From an uncultured Peptococcaceae bacterium (GTDB lineage: Bacteria > Bacillota > Peptococcia > Peptococcales > Peptococcaceae), in contig CABVBB010000196.1 of NCBI GenBank assembly GCA_902496505.1, forward strand, positions 1 through 5,293: 5,293 bases of DNA, read 5' to 3'. Positions within the stretch are counted from its first letter, which is position 1. Each line of letters opens with the position of its first letter. The notes below the pieces were generated by a model. The model was given only the letters and a program-made list of their open reading frames with translations, ran no database searches and was not told the DNA's origin. The position numbers and the translations under genes were made by a program. Below, in pieces: positions 1 to 5,293 of the stretch.

Positions 1-1
1 G

Positions 2-718
2 CTCAAGGCCATCGATACCCATACGTTTAAGAAGGATCTGCCGCCCATGAGCGGCTTGCAGAAATTTTTGTGCGTATACAGTATCGCCATGGTCTTCGTG
101 ATCGCGCTGCCAGTTGTGGCTAATTTTTCCACATCCGGCTGGGCCAAGAGCTTGAACAGTCTGAGCATGGTGGGGATGAGCTGGCTGTTGTTCCTGATCC
201 TGGCTTTGATCAAGGCCGAGGGCAAACCTGTACTGAATTTCAACAAGCTGGCCAGCAGCCTGCCATGGGATCTGGTGTTCCTCCTGGGCGCGGCTATGGC
301 GGTATCCGGCGTGCTGACCGGTGAAGGAACTGGTGTCAAGGAGTTTGTCTCTGGTCTGATCACGCCGCTCTTTGCTGGCCGCAGTGAATTCGTTTTCTTG
401 GCGCTTTTATGCGCGATCACGCTGATCTTGACTAATATCGCCAATAATGCAGTGGTGGCCTTTATGATGCTGACAGTGACCTATATATTTTCCACCCAGT
501 TTGCTATCAATCAACCTTTGGCCATCAGCTTTATCAACTTGACCTGCATTATTGCCTTTTTGCTGCCGGCGTCCTCGATGTTTGGCGCTATGCTCTATGC
601 CAATACGGAATGGATCGAGACCAAGCGCATCCCTGGCGTGGCAGTGGTGATCGTGCTTATTGTCTTCATTGTGCTTTTAGCTTTAGGGATCCCGTTAGGA
701 TCGCTGCTTTACCGCTAA
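2..718 (+). CDS. SLC13/DASS-family sodium:anion symporter, C-terminal part (5'-truncated)
   Basis: The open frame runs from the window edge with no upstream stop, so the first in-window ATG (position 47) is probably internal; about 239 residues are visible of a family usually near 450-500. Seen: at least six hydrophobic stretches, separated by short loops, ending in a hydrophobic tail and LLYR. Residues 87-109, counted from base 2, read PWDLVFLLGAAMAVSGVLTGEG style. Around residues 142-158 there is an LTNIANNAVVAFMMLTV stretch, which resembles the Asn/Thr-rich second substrate- and sodium-binding hairpin of divalent anion:Na+ symporters (ArsB/NhaD/DASS superfamily). Members import dicarboxylates, sulfate or similar anions across the cytoplasmic membrane using the sodium gradient. 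The substrate cannot be assigned from this half. The TAA stop at 716-718 is followed at once by a hairpin. The downstream phosphatase gene lies 125 bases away with its own likely promoter, so co-transcription is not required. Confidence 0.85.
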   Translation, partial: LKAIDTHTFKKDLPPMSGLQKFLCVYSIAMVFVIALPVVANFSTSGWAKSLNSLSMVGMSWLLFLILALIKAEGKPVLNFNKLASSLPWDLVFLLGAAMAVSGVLTGEGTGVKEFVSGLITPLFAGRSEFVFLALLCAITLILTNIANNAVVAFMMLTVTYIFSTQFAINQPLAISFINLTCIIAFLLPASSMFGAMLYANTEWIETKRIPGVAVVIVLIVFIVLLALGIPLGSLLYR

Positions 719-719
719 G

Positions 720-757
720 CGACAACTATTAGTTGTCGGCAAAATGCTGGCCGACGA
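720..757 (+). promoter_or_regulatory. Two overlapping, mutually exclusive hairpins after the symporter gene
   Basis: Hairpin A is a perfect 8-bp stem, CGACAACT (720-727) with AGTTGTCG (731-738), and an ATT loop. Hairpin B pairs GTCGGC (735-740) with GCCGAC (750-755), extendable by a G-U and an A-U pair to 757, with a 9-base loop. Bases 735-738 belong to both stems, so only one can form at a time in RNA. No U-tract follows either stem, so this is not a classical intrinsic terminator. Possible roles are a 3'-end stabiliser of the symporter mRNA, a weak or factor-dependent terminator, an attenuator-like switch, or, as DNA, a dyad operator for the next promoter. The stems are directly visible; any role is inferred. 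Confidence 0.5.
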
Positions 758-764
758 ATGGATG

Positions 765-794
765 TTGGAGCTTTGAAGAGAGTAGCGCTACAAT
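765..794 (+). promoter_or_regulatory. Candidate promoter of the phosphatase gene
   Basis: TTGGAG (765-770) and TACAAT (789-794) are separated by 18 bases, giving a sigma-A-like promoter with a good -10 and a weak -35. Transcription would begin near 801, leaving a leader of about 43 bases. A competing reading is TTGAAG (773-778) with AACAAT (795-800) at 16-base spacing. Unlike the other three promoters in the window, this one has no TGn extension. Confidence 0.4.
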
Positions 795-827
795 AACAAT
801 AGCATAAAGTTGTATTTTGGATCGATC

Positions 828-834
828 AAGGAGG
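828..834 (+). promoter_or_regulatory. Ribosome binding site fixing the phosphatase start at 844
   Basis: AAGGAGG is a full Shine-Dalgarno match. It lies 9 bases before the ATG at 844 but only 3 before the ATG at 838, and it sits inside the reading frame if the TTG at 817 is used. Spacing therefore favours the ATG at 844. Confidence 0.8.
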
Positions 835-843
835 AGAATGACT

Positions 844-2874
844 ATGACAAAAAGAGAAGCATTAGCCAACAAAATTTTAGTTTTGGGCATCGACGGTTTG
901 GATCCGCGTTTGACCCGCAAGTATGTGGATGAAGGCGTTATGCCCAACACCAAGAAGTTTATCGAGCGCGGCGCAAGCCGGCAGGATCTGATGATGCTGG
1001 GCGGGCAGCCGACTATTACGCCGCCGATGTGGACGACACTGGCCACCGGTGCCTATCCAGTGACCCATGGCATCACCGATTTTATGGGACAGGCGCCTGG
1101 CACCATTGATGGGACCATCTATAATCTGGATTCCCGCCGCTGCAAAGCAGAGCAATTATGGAATGTCTTCGCTGAAGCGGGCAGACGGACGCTGGTTTGG
1201 CATTGGCCGGGATCATCTTGGCCGCCAAGCAGCGACAGCCCTGATCTGCACGTCGTTGACGGCACACAGCCGGGTTTTGTCAATATGGGCGGCGGCGTCG
1301 TTGATTCAGAGAAGCTGCTGATCGCTTCTCCCAAAACAACAGAAGTACTGTACCGTCGTCGGGCAGCCTCTGATGGTAAAGTCCCCTGCGTCATTGAAGA
1401 TCTGGAAGTGGCAGAAGATGGGGTGAACCTCTTCTTTGATACGAGCTATGACGATGTCGGTGGAGCAGTCAACCGCATCGTCATGCTGACAGAGGAAGAC
1501 GGCGAGGGCGCACTTTCGGACAGTCCTTTTGATGTTATCCATTCCCCGATCAAGGAGGCATCAGGCTGGGCTGACGCTCCTGCTGATGCTAAAGAGTTCG
1601 TCATGCTGCATGGGGATGGCTTGATCAGGCGTCCGTGCTTGATCCTCAAAAATGAAGCAGGCATCTATGACCGCGTAGCGATCTATCGTTCCAAAAAAGA
1701 TGCAGAGCCTATGGTCGTTCTGAAAGAGGGCGCTTTCACGAGAGACATCGTGGATGAGTCTATCAAGAAAGAGCAGCATTATATGGCTAACCGCAATATG
1801 CGTATTTTGGAATTGTCTCCAGAAGGCGACTATGTCAAAATGTGGATCTCTGCGGGCATGAATATCGACAACGACAAGGTCTGGCATCCCAAGAGCTTGT
1901 ACAAAGAAGTGGTGGAAAATGTAGGCTATTCTCAGCCGACCAGCTTGCTGGGTGCAGGGGATGAGCAGCTGATTCGCGACTGTATGTTTGCCAACTGGAC
2001 AGCCGGCGGCGAGTGGCAGGCCGATGTGCTGCACTACTTTATCGAGAAAGATGCCTATGATGTGATCTTCTCCCATTTCCACAATGTGGACTTGGAAGGT
2101 CATATGATCGTTAAATTCCTGCGTAAAGGCCACAATGATTTGACTCCAGAAGGTTATCAGCAGCTCTTCAAGGAAGTCTATATGCAGACAGATGATTATA
2201 TCGGCCGTTTCCTGCATCTCTTAGACGAAGGCTGGACGATCCTCATTGTCTCCGACCATGGTCAGGTCTGCCCAGAGCATGAAGTACAGCTGATGGGCGA
2301 TCCCAGCGGCGTCAATGTTACCTTGATGCGTGAATTGGGCTTCACTGAAGTGAAGAAAGACGCAGAGGGCAATGATCTGCATGAAGTGGATTGGAGCAAG
2401 ACCAAGGCAGTAGCCTGCCGCGGCAACAATATCTATTTGAATCTTATCGGCCGGACGGATCATGGTATCGTTGATCCTAAGGATCAATATGAACTAGAAG
2501 AAGAGATCATGACTGCTCTATACGGCTATCGCGATCCAGAGACCGGCAAGCGGGTCGTGGCACTGGCTCTCAGAAATAGAGACGCAGTGCTCCTGGGCTA
2601 CGGCGGTCCGGAATGCGGTGATATCTGCGTTTGGATGAGTGAAGGCTACAATCGTGACCATGGCGACGCGCTCTCCACCACCTTTGGATTTGCCGGCACT
2701 TCAGTATCACCGATCTTTATGGCGGCTGGACCGGGCATCAAGGAAAATTTCACTACTGAGCGCATCATTCGTGAGGTCGATGTAGCACCGACCATTGCAG
2801 TATTAGGCGGCGTGCGTATGCCTAAACAGTGCGAAGGCGCACCGGTGTATCAGATATTCTCTGAAGAAATGTAA
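844..2874 (+). CDS. Alkaline phosphatase superfamily protein (type I phosphodiesterase/nucleotide pyrophosphatase-like)
   Basis: A 676-residue protein from the ATG at 844. The order of motifs matches the two-metal alkaline phosphatase fold of the PF01663 type. Asp17 is in LGIDGLDP. The likely nucleophile Thr59 is in PTITPPMW, followed by TTLATGAYPVTHGI. Asp416 and His420 are in NVDLEGH, Asp471-His472 in IVSDHG, and His606 in RDHGD. All seven expected ligand and catalytic residues are present, so the enzyme should hydrolyse a phosphate mono- or diester using two divalent metals, typically zinc. Between Thr59 and Asp416 lie about 357 residues, far more than in compact nucleotide pyrophosphatases, so an inserted cap or substrate-selecting domain is likely. 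There is no signal peptide or membrane segment, which suggests a cytoplasmic enzyme, whereas many relatives are exported. The C-terminus carries the usual VDVAPTIAVLGG stretch. The substrate is unknown; nucleotides, phospholipid headgroups or phosphonates are all possible. It is a single gene with its own promoter and terminator. Confidence 0.9.
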   Translation: MTKREALANKILVLGIDGLDPRLTRKYVDEGVMPNTKKFIERGASRQDLMMLGGQPTITPPMWTTLATGAYPVTHGITDFMGQAPGTIDGTIYNLDSRRCKAEQLWNVFAEAGRRTLVWHWPGSSWPPSSDSPDLHVVDGTQPGFVNMGGGVVDSEKLLIASPKTTEVLYRRRAASDGKVPCVIEDLEVAEDGVNLFFDTSYDDVGGAVNRIVMLTEEDGEGALSDSPFDVIHSPIKEASGWADAPADAKEFVMLHGDGLIRRPCLILKNEAGIYDRVAIYRSKKDAEPMVVLKEGAFTRDIVDESIKKEQHYMANRNMRILELSPEGDYVKMWISAGMNIDNDKVWHPKSLYKEVVENVGYSQPTSLLGAGDEQLIRDCMFANWTAGGEWQADVLHYFIEKDAYDVIFSHFHNVDLEGHMIVKFLRKGHNDLTPEGYQQLFKEVYMQTDDYIGRFLHLLDEGWTILIVSDHGQVCPEHEVQLMGDPSGVNVTLMRELGFTEVKKDAEGNDLHEVDWSKTKAVACRGNNIYLNLIGRTDHGIVDPKDQYELEEEIMTALYGYRDPETGKRVVALALRNRDAVLLGYGGPECGDICVWMSEGYNRDHGDALSTTFGFAGTSVSPIFMAAGPGIKENFTTERIIREVDVAPTIAVLGGVRMPKQCEGAPVYQIFSEEM

Positions 2875-2896
2875 GACTGCATGAGGGCATAAAAAT

Positions 2897-2930
2897 AGCA
2901 GGCGGATCATTGATCTGCCTGCTGTTTTAT
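2897..2930. terminator. Bidirectional intrinsic terminator between convergent genes
   Basis: A 12-bp stem (2897-2908 with 2912-2923, one G-U pair) closes on an ATT loop. On the plus strand it is followed by GTTTTAT, ending the phosphatase transcript 22 bases after its stop. On the minus strand the complement of 2890-2896 supplies ATTTTTAT, so it also ends the metallopeptidase transcript. The TAA stop of the metallopeptidase (2927-2929) lies inside the plus-strand U-tract, so the two genes are packed as tightly as this shared element allows. Confidence 0.9.
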
Positions 2931-3781
2931 GCGCCCAGCGTTTGCGCCAGGGCGTTTTCCAGAGAAGTATAGTGGTGACCGGTGAGGGAGGTGAGGATGG
3001 TTTCGAAGCTTTGGCCTTGAGCCAATTGGCGGAGGATTTGGGCGATGATACCGGGGCCATAGGTCTCGGTGAGGTATTGGACAGCGAGCCAAGCCTGCCA
3101 ATAAGCCTGCGTTTGGGTGTCCGCTTGGTCGAAGCGGCGGTCGAGCTGAGCGAAGGGGTAGAGTCTGCGCTCTGAGGCAGCGGGCAGGGTGGTGGTGAAG
3201 TAGCCCAGTGAATGCTCGACATATTGGGCGACGCCTTCGCTGAACCAGCGGGGATAATTGCCGTAGGTCACATTGTCGATGATATAGTGGCTGTATTCGT
3301 GCGCCATAGGGCCCATGCGGCGGAAGATCTGCGCCTGAGCAGTACTGGAACCGTCGATCCAGCCTTCGGGCGCCAGGATATTAATGTAGCCCATCCAGTA
3401 GACGCCCATGGGGCTGCGGTCGCCTTCCCAGCCGAAGCGGTCGTTGAGCGCTTCACCAGAAGGGTAGATGACTACGGGGATCTTGCCGTCAGGTGTGTAG
3501 TCAAAAAAATCGTTGACCGCCTGGAAAATATGCTCACTCTCTGTCTGGATGAGGTCAAGGCTTTGGGGAGAAAGCTGGCTGTAGGCATAGGTGAAGTGGT
3601 CGGTTTCGGCTGTGGTCATCTCTGCGGTGATCTTGAGCTGCTGGCGCTGGTACTGCATGCGCAGCAGCTGGTAGTGCCACTGGTTGAGGGTAGGGGCCAG
3701 GCCTGACCAGAGTAAGGTGAGGATCAGGGTGAGGCACAAAAAAAGCATCAGCGCCTGCGAATCTTTGAACCATAAGGGCAT
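2927..3781 (-). CDS. Membrane-anchored gluzincin metallopeptidase (peptidase MA-like)
   Basis: A 284-residue protein from the ATG at 3781. Residues about 9-28 form one hydrophobic segment, either an uncleaved anchor or a signal peptide. A polar, Gln-rich linker follows (about 34-50). The catalytic domain shows HEYSH at residues 161-165, where His161 and His165 bind zinc and Glu162 is the general base. WFSEG follows at 179-183, with Glu182 as probable third zinc ligand 17 residues after the second His. This HExxH...WxxEG pattern is that of the peptidase MA/gluzincin superfamily. The region before it, IPVVIYPSGEAL, is the usual strand preceding the active-site helix. The C-terminal third is helical, with AYWQAWLAVQYLTETYG, a common helix in this family. 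The substrate is not known; extracytoplasmic proteins or peptides are typical. It is transcribed alone and converges with the phosphatase gene. The family assignment is strong, the specific role is not. Confidence 0.85.
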   Translation of the reverse strand: MPLWFKDSQALMLFLCLTLILTLLWSGLAPTLNQWHYQLLRMQYQRQQLKITAEMTTAETDHFTYAYSQLSPQSLDLIQTESEHIFQAVNDFFDYTPDGKIPVVIYPSGEALNDRFGWEGDRSPMGVYWMGYINILAPEGWIDGSSTAQAQIFRRMGPMAHEYSHYIIDNVTYGNYPRWFSEGVAQYVEHSLGYFTTTLPAASERRLYPFAQLDRRFDQADTQTQAYWQAWLAVQYLTETYGPGIIAQILRQLAQGQSFETILTSLTGHHYTSLENALAQTLGA

Positions 3782-3788
3782 CTGCATC

Positions 3789-3796
3789 CCTCCTTT
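3789..3796 (-). promoter_or_regulatory. Ribosome binding site favouring the metallopeptidase start at 3781
   Basis: On the minus strand AAAGGAGG is followed by one base and ATG (3787), then CAG and a second in-frame ATG (3781). The first ATG is only 1 base from the Shine-Dalgarno site, too close for normal initiation. The second is 7 bases away, the usual distance. The protein therefore probably starts two residues later than the longest frame. Confidence 0.75.
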
Positions 3797-3805
3797 ATCG
3801 GTGCG

Positions 3806-3814
3806 ATTATAGCA
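3806..3814 (-). promoter_or_regulatory. Extended -10 promoter of the metallopeptidase gene
   Basis: Read on the minus strand the sequence is TGCTATAAT, a perfect -10 hexamer with the TGn extension. No convincing -35 lies 16-18 bases upstream, which is tolerated for extended -10 promoters. Transcription would start near 3799, leaving a very short leader that begins almost at the Shine-Dalgarno site. Confidence 0.65.
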
Positions 3815-3959
3815 TAGATAAGACAGTATATGCCTAGTGGATTGCTGGAATACCTGCGGGCTGTCGACAAAACGTCCGCGGCAAGCAGGGCTTCACCTGG
3901 GTGATGGCCAATACGCTGGGGCAAAAAAATTTTTTGATCAGACAGCCGCCAGGAGGCTT
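3815..3959. other. Core of the divergent intergenic region, no gene seen
   Basis: This lies between the divergent promoters of the metallopeptidase and thioredoxin-like genes. It contains a 15-bp inverted repeat, CAAAAAAATTTTTTG (3922-3936), directly followed by TGATCA (3935-3940), likely to be intrinsically bent DNA. An imperfect hairpin (TCAC/GTGA around a CTGG loop, about 3894-3905) is also present. A 24-codon ATG frame at 3830-3904 lacks a ribosome binding site. No convincing binding site for a known regulator was recognised. Confidence 0.4.
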
Positions 3960-3988
3960 TTGCTTTTACACGTGGGGTATGGTACAAT
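3960..3988 (+). promoter_or_regulatory. Promoter of the thioredoxin-like gene
   Basis: TTGCTT (3960-3965), a 17-base spacer, and TACAAT (3983-3988) preceded by TGG (3980-3982) form an extended -10 sigma-A-type promoter. The start point would be near 3995, giving a leader of about 32 bases. The A7T6 tract at 3923-3935 lies upstream and could aid promoter bending, which is inferred. Confidence 0.65.
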
Positions 3989-4026
3989 GAAACCATCTTA
4001 TTTTAGTGATGCAGGAGTGATCAGAG

Positions 4027-4353
4027 ATGGAAAATTTGACGCAGGAGACCTTTGAGCAAAAAGTGAAGGGGGAGAAGGCGACCTGTCTGGTGCTTTTCGG
4101 CAAGGAGACGTGCCCGATCTGTCAAGAGGTGCATCCTTTATTGGAGGAGATCGAAGAGGGATATGTGGATAAGCCGTTTGCTTTCTACTATGTCGATGCA
4201 GCAGCGGAAGCAGCGCTGTTTAAGGGGCTGGGGCTGCATGGTGTGCCCAGCACGCTGTTTTTCCGTGAAGGTGAAGAGGTGCAGCGTTTTTCTGGTTCTC
4301 GGGAATATGAAGAATTTGAATTTTTCATTGACCGGGTGCTGGAGGGTAAATAG
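4027..4353 (+). CDS. Small thioredoxin-like protein with CPIC active site
   Basis: A 108-residue protein, the size of a single thioredoxin domain. The redox motif is Cys29-Pro-Ile-Cys32 at the start of the first long helix, preceded by the strand TCLVLFGKE. The cis-proline loop is Gly72-Val73-Pro74-Ser-Thr, then strand LFFREGEEVQRFSG, as in thioredoxins. It differs from classical thioredoxin: the WCGPC motif is TCPIC here, and the position of the buried Asp (Asp26 in E. coli TrxA) appears to be Leu23. An additional cysteine is Cys20. There is no signal peptide, so it should act in the cytoplasm, most likely as a thiol-disulfide oxidoreductase; its partner is unknown. AGGAG (4013-4017) sits 9 bases before the ATG, and an in-frame TGA at 4018 rules out a longer start. 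It has its own promoter and terminator. Confidence 0.88.
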   Translation: MENLTQETFEQKVKGEKATCLVLFGKETCPICQEVHPLLEEIEEGYVDKPFAFYYVDAAAEAALFKGLGLHGVPSTLFFREGEEVQRFSGSREYEEFEFFIDRVLEGK

Positions 4354-4366
4354 GTCATTTTATGCG

Positions 4367-4404
4367 AAAAAGCCAGCGGTCAACTCCTGACGGCTGGCTT
4401 TTTT
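4367..4404 (+). terminator. Intrinsic terminator after the thioredoxin-like gene
   Basis: GCCAGC (4372-4377) pairs with GCTGGC (4393-4398); after one G-G mismatch GTCA (4379-4382) pairs with TGAC (4388-4391), with loop ACTCC. Six T residues follow (4399-4404). An A5 run precedes the stem, so the element may also work in the opposite direction, though no minus-strand gene needs it. It begins 14 bases after the stop codon. Confidence 0.92.
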
Positions 4405-4492
4405 GCGTGGAATGGGGGCATATTATAGAAGGGAGATGGCTTAACGCTGGCTTTATAGTTGTGGAGAGATGATTACAGTTTGGGCGGAGCTT

Positions 4493-4521
4493 TTGGCAGC
4501 GGGCGCAGAATGTGATAAAAT
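4493..4521 (+). promoter_or_regulatory. Promoter of the patatin-like gene
   Basis: TTGGCA (4493-4498, five of six consensus bases), a 17-base spacer, then TAAAAT (4516-4521) preceded by TGA (4513-4515), an extended -10. This is the strongest promoter match in the window. The start point would lie near 4528, leaving a leader of about 30 bases. The rest of 4405-4492 shows nothing I can assign. Confidence 0.7.
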
Positions 4522-4540
4522 AAGAACAACTCATATGTGG

Positions 4541-4548
4541 AAAGGGGG
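4541..4548 (+). promoter_or_regulatory. Ribosome binding site of the patatin-like gene (start ambiguous)
   Basis: AAAGGGGG differs by one base from AAAGGAGG. It is 2 bases from an in-frame TTG (4551) and 11 from the ATG at 4560. The first is too close and the second slightly far; ATG at 4560 is preferred for codon type and because the protein then begins just before its first strand. The nearest in-frame upstream stop is TAA at 4521. Confidence 0.55.
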
Positions 4549-4559
4549 AATTGGAAAAA

Positions 4560-5293
4560 ATGCCTGGTTTGGTTTTAGAGGGCGGCACGATGCGGCCTAT
4601 TTTCAGTGCAGGCGCTATGGATGCGCTGTTGGATTATGAGGTGATGTTTCCGTACTGCATCGGCGTTTCAGCAGGCAGTGCGGACGGGGTATCGTATATA
4701 TCTCGGCAGAAGGGGCGCAATCTGGAGATACTGATGCGCTACCGCAATGACAAGCGCTATCTGGGTGCGGGCAATCTGCTCAAGTGCAAGAGCCTGTTTG
4801 GTCTGGAATTTGTTTTTGAGGAGATCCCGGCCAATCTGATCCCCTTTGATATGGAGACGTATATGGCTTATGAAGGGCGCTACCTGGTGGGTGTAACGAA
4901 TGCCCGCACTGGTCAGAGCGAGTATTTGGACGGTCAGCAGCTGGATGAGAAAAATTCCATGCTCAAGGCCACCTGCGCATTGCCGTTTTATTTTCCGCCG
5001 ATCGAGGTGAATGGAGAGCTTTATTATGACGGCGGCATCTGCGACCCGATACCAGTGCGCAAGGCGCTGGCGGACGGCAATCAAAAGCTTTTGATCATCC
5101 TGACTCGGCCGTCTGATTACCGAAAGACGCTGAGCTGGTCCAATAAGCTGGCAGCCAAGGTCCTCAAGCGGCGCTATCCTAATTTGGTCTATCCGCTGCT
5201 GCACCGGCATGAGACGTACAACGAAACGGTGCGCTTCTGCGAGCAGCTGGAGTCTGAGGGACGGGCAGTGATCCTGCGTCCAGAGGGGGACGC
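4560..5293 (+). CDS. Patatin-like phospholipase family protein (3'-truncated by window end)
   Basis: 244 residues are visible from the ATG at 4560 and the frame is still open at the edge; relatives are usually about 280-300 residues, so a short C-terminal part is missing. Patatin-fold features in order: the strand LVLEGG leading into GGTMRP (residues 8-13), which occupies the oxyanion-hole position; the nucleophile elbow Gly35-Val-Ser37-Ala-Gly39; and the Asp157-Gly-Gly dyad motif. The Ser/Asp dyad is intact, so a lipid acyl hydrolase or esterase activity is plausible. The canonical oxyanion loop is GGGxRG; here the third Gly is Thr10 and the last is Pro13. No signal peptide is seen, suggesting a cytoplasmic or peripheral membrane enzyme. 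It resembles the bacterial YjjU-type group of patatin-like proteins by layout. The natural substrate is unknown. It has its own promoter and follows a terminator, so it is not in an operon with the thioredoxin-like gene. Confidence 0.88.
   Translation, partial: MPGLVLEGGTMRPIFSAGAMDALLDYEVMFPYCIGVSAGSADGVSYISRQKGRNLEILMRYRNDKRYLGAGNLLKCKSLFGLEFVFEEIPANLIPFDMETYMAYEGRYLVGVTNARTGQSEYLDGQQLDEKNSMLKATCALPFYFPPIEVNGELYYDGGICDPIPVRKALADGNQKLLIILTRPSDYRKTLSWSNKLAAKVLKRRYPNLVYPLLHRHETYNETVRFCEQLESEGRAVILRPEGD

Noticed and set aside
817..843. TTG at 817 or ATG at 838 as phosphatase start
   Set aside because: The Shine-Dalgarno site lies inside the longer frame, and the ATG at 838 is only 3 bases from it; the ATG at 844 has normal spacing.
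1561..2217. 218-codon open frame on the minus strand
   Set aside because: It lies wholly inside the phosphatase gene, which has all conserved motifs; the protein looks like a shadow frame with no recognisable domain.
3212..3706. 164-codon open frame on the plus strand
   Set aside because: It is antisense to the metallopeptidase gene, including its HEYSH region, and has no independent support.
3830..3904. 24-codon ATG frame in the divergent intergenic region
   Set aside because: No ribosome binding site, no recognisable peptide, and it overlaps the metallopeptidase promoter region.
3945..3960. Possible terminator before the thioredoxin-like promoter (AGCC/GGCT then TTTT)
   Set aside because: The stem is only 4 bp with a 7-base loop and no upstream plus-strand gene needs it; the T-run is better explained as part of the promoter.
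2927..4353. Metallopeptidase and thioredoxin-like protein as a functional pair
   Set aside because: They are divergent neighbours with separate promoters, and nothing in the sequences links their activities.
4668..5210. 180-codon open frame on the minus strand
   Set aside because: It is antisense to the patatin-like gene, whose Ser/Asp motifs are intact.

Overview
The window looks like chromosomal DNA of a Gram-positive-type bacterium (Bacillota). Pointers are strong AGGAGG-like Shine-Dalgarno sites, intrinsic terminators with clear U-tracts, extended -10 promoters (TGn before the -10) at three of the four proposed start points, and a GC content near 50 % by eye. A clostridial or Negativicutes-type relative would fit, but this is a guess from protein style and gene arrangement; nothing in the window fixes the genus. 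There are no tRNA or rRNA genes, CRISPR arrays, insertion sequences or phage genes.

Layout. (1) Positions 2-718, plus strand: the C-terminal half of an SLC13/DASS-type sodium:anion symporter whose start lies outside the window. (2) Positions 719-843: an intergenic stretch with two overlapping, mutually exclusive hairpins (720-738 and 735-755), a plausible promoter and a strong ribosome binding site. (3) Positions 844-2874, plus strand: a large alkaline-phosphatase-superfamily phosphodiesterase/nucleotide pyrophosphatase with all seven expected metal and catalytic residues and a long insertion. (4) Positions 2897-2930: a bidirectional terminator shared with the convergent gene. (5) Positions 2927-3781, minus strand: a single-pass membrane-anchored gluzincin metallopeptidase (HEYSH plus a downstream WFSEG). 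(6) Positions 3782-4026: a divergent promoter region. (7) Positions 4027-4353, plus strand: a small thioredoxin-like protein with a CPIC active site, followed by a strong terminator at 4367-4404. (8) Positions 4405-4559: a promoter region. (9) Positions 4560 to the window end, plus strand: a patatin-like phospholipase, truncated by the window edge, with an altered oxyanion-hole motif.

Each gene appears to have its own promoter and most have their own terminator, so the window reads as a run of single-gene units rather than an operon. Nothing ties the products into one pathway. No new multi-gene system is evident. The points most worth a second look are the competing hairpins at 720-757, the patatin motif GGTMRP, the insertion in the phosphatase, and the uncertain membrane topology of the metallopeptidase.
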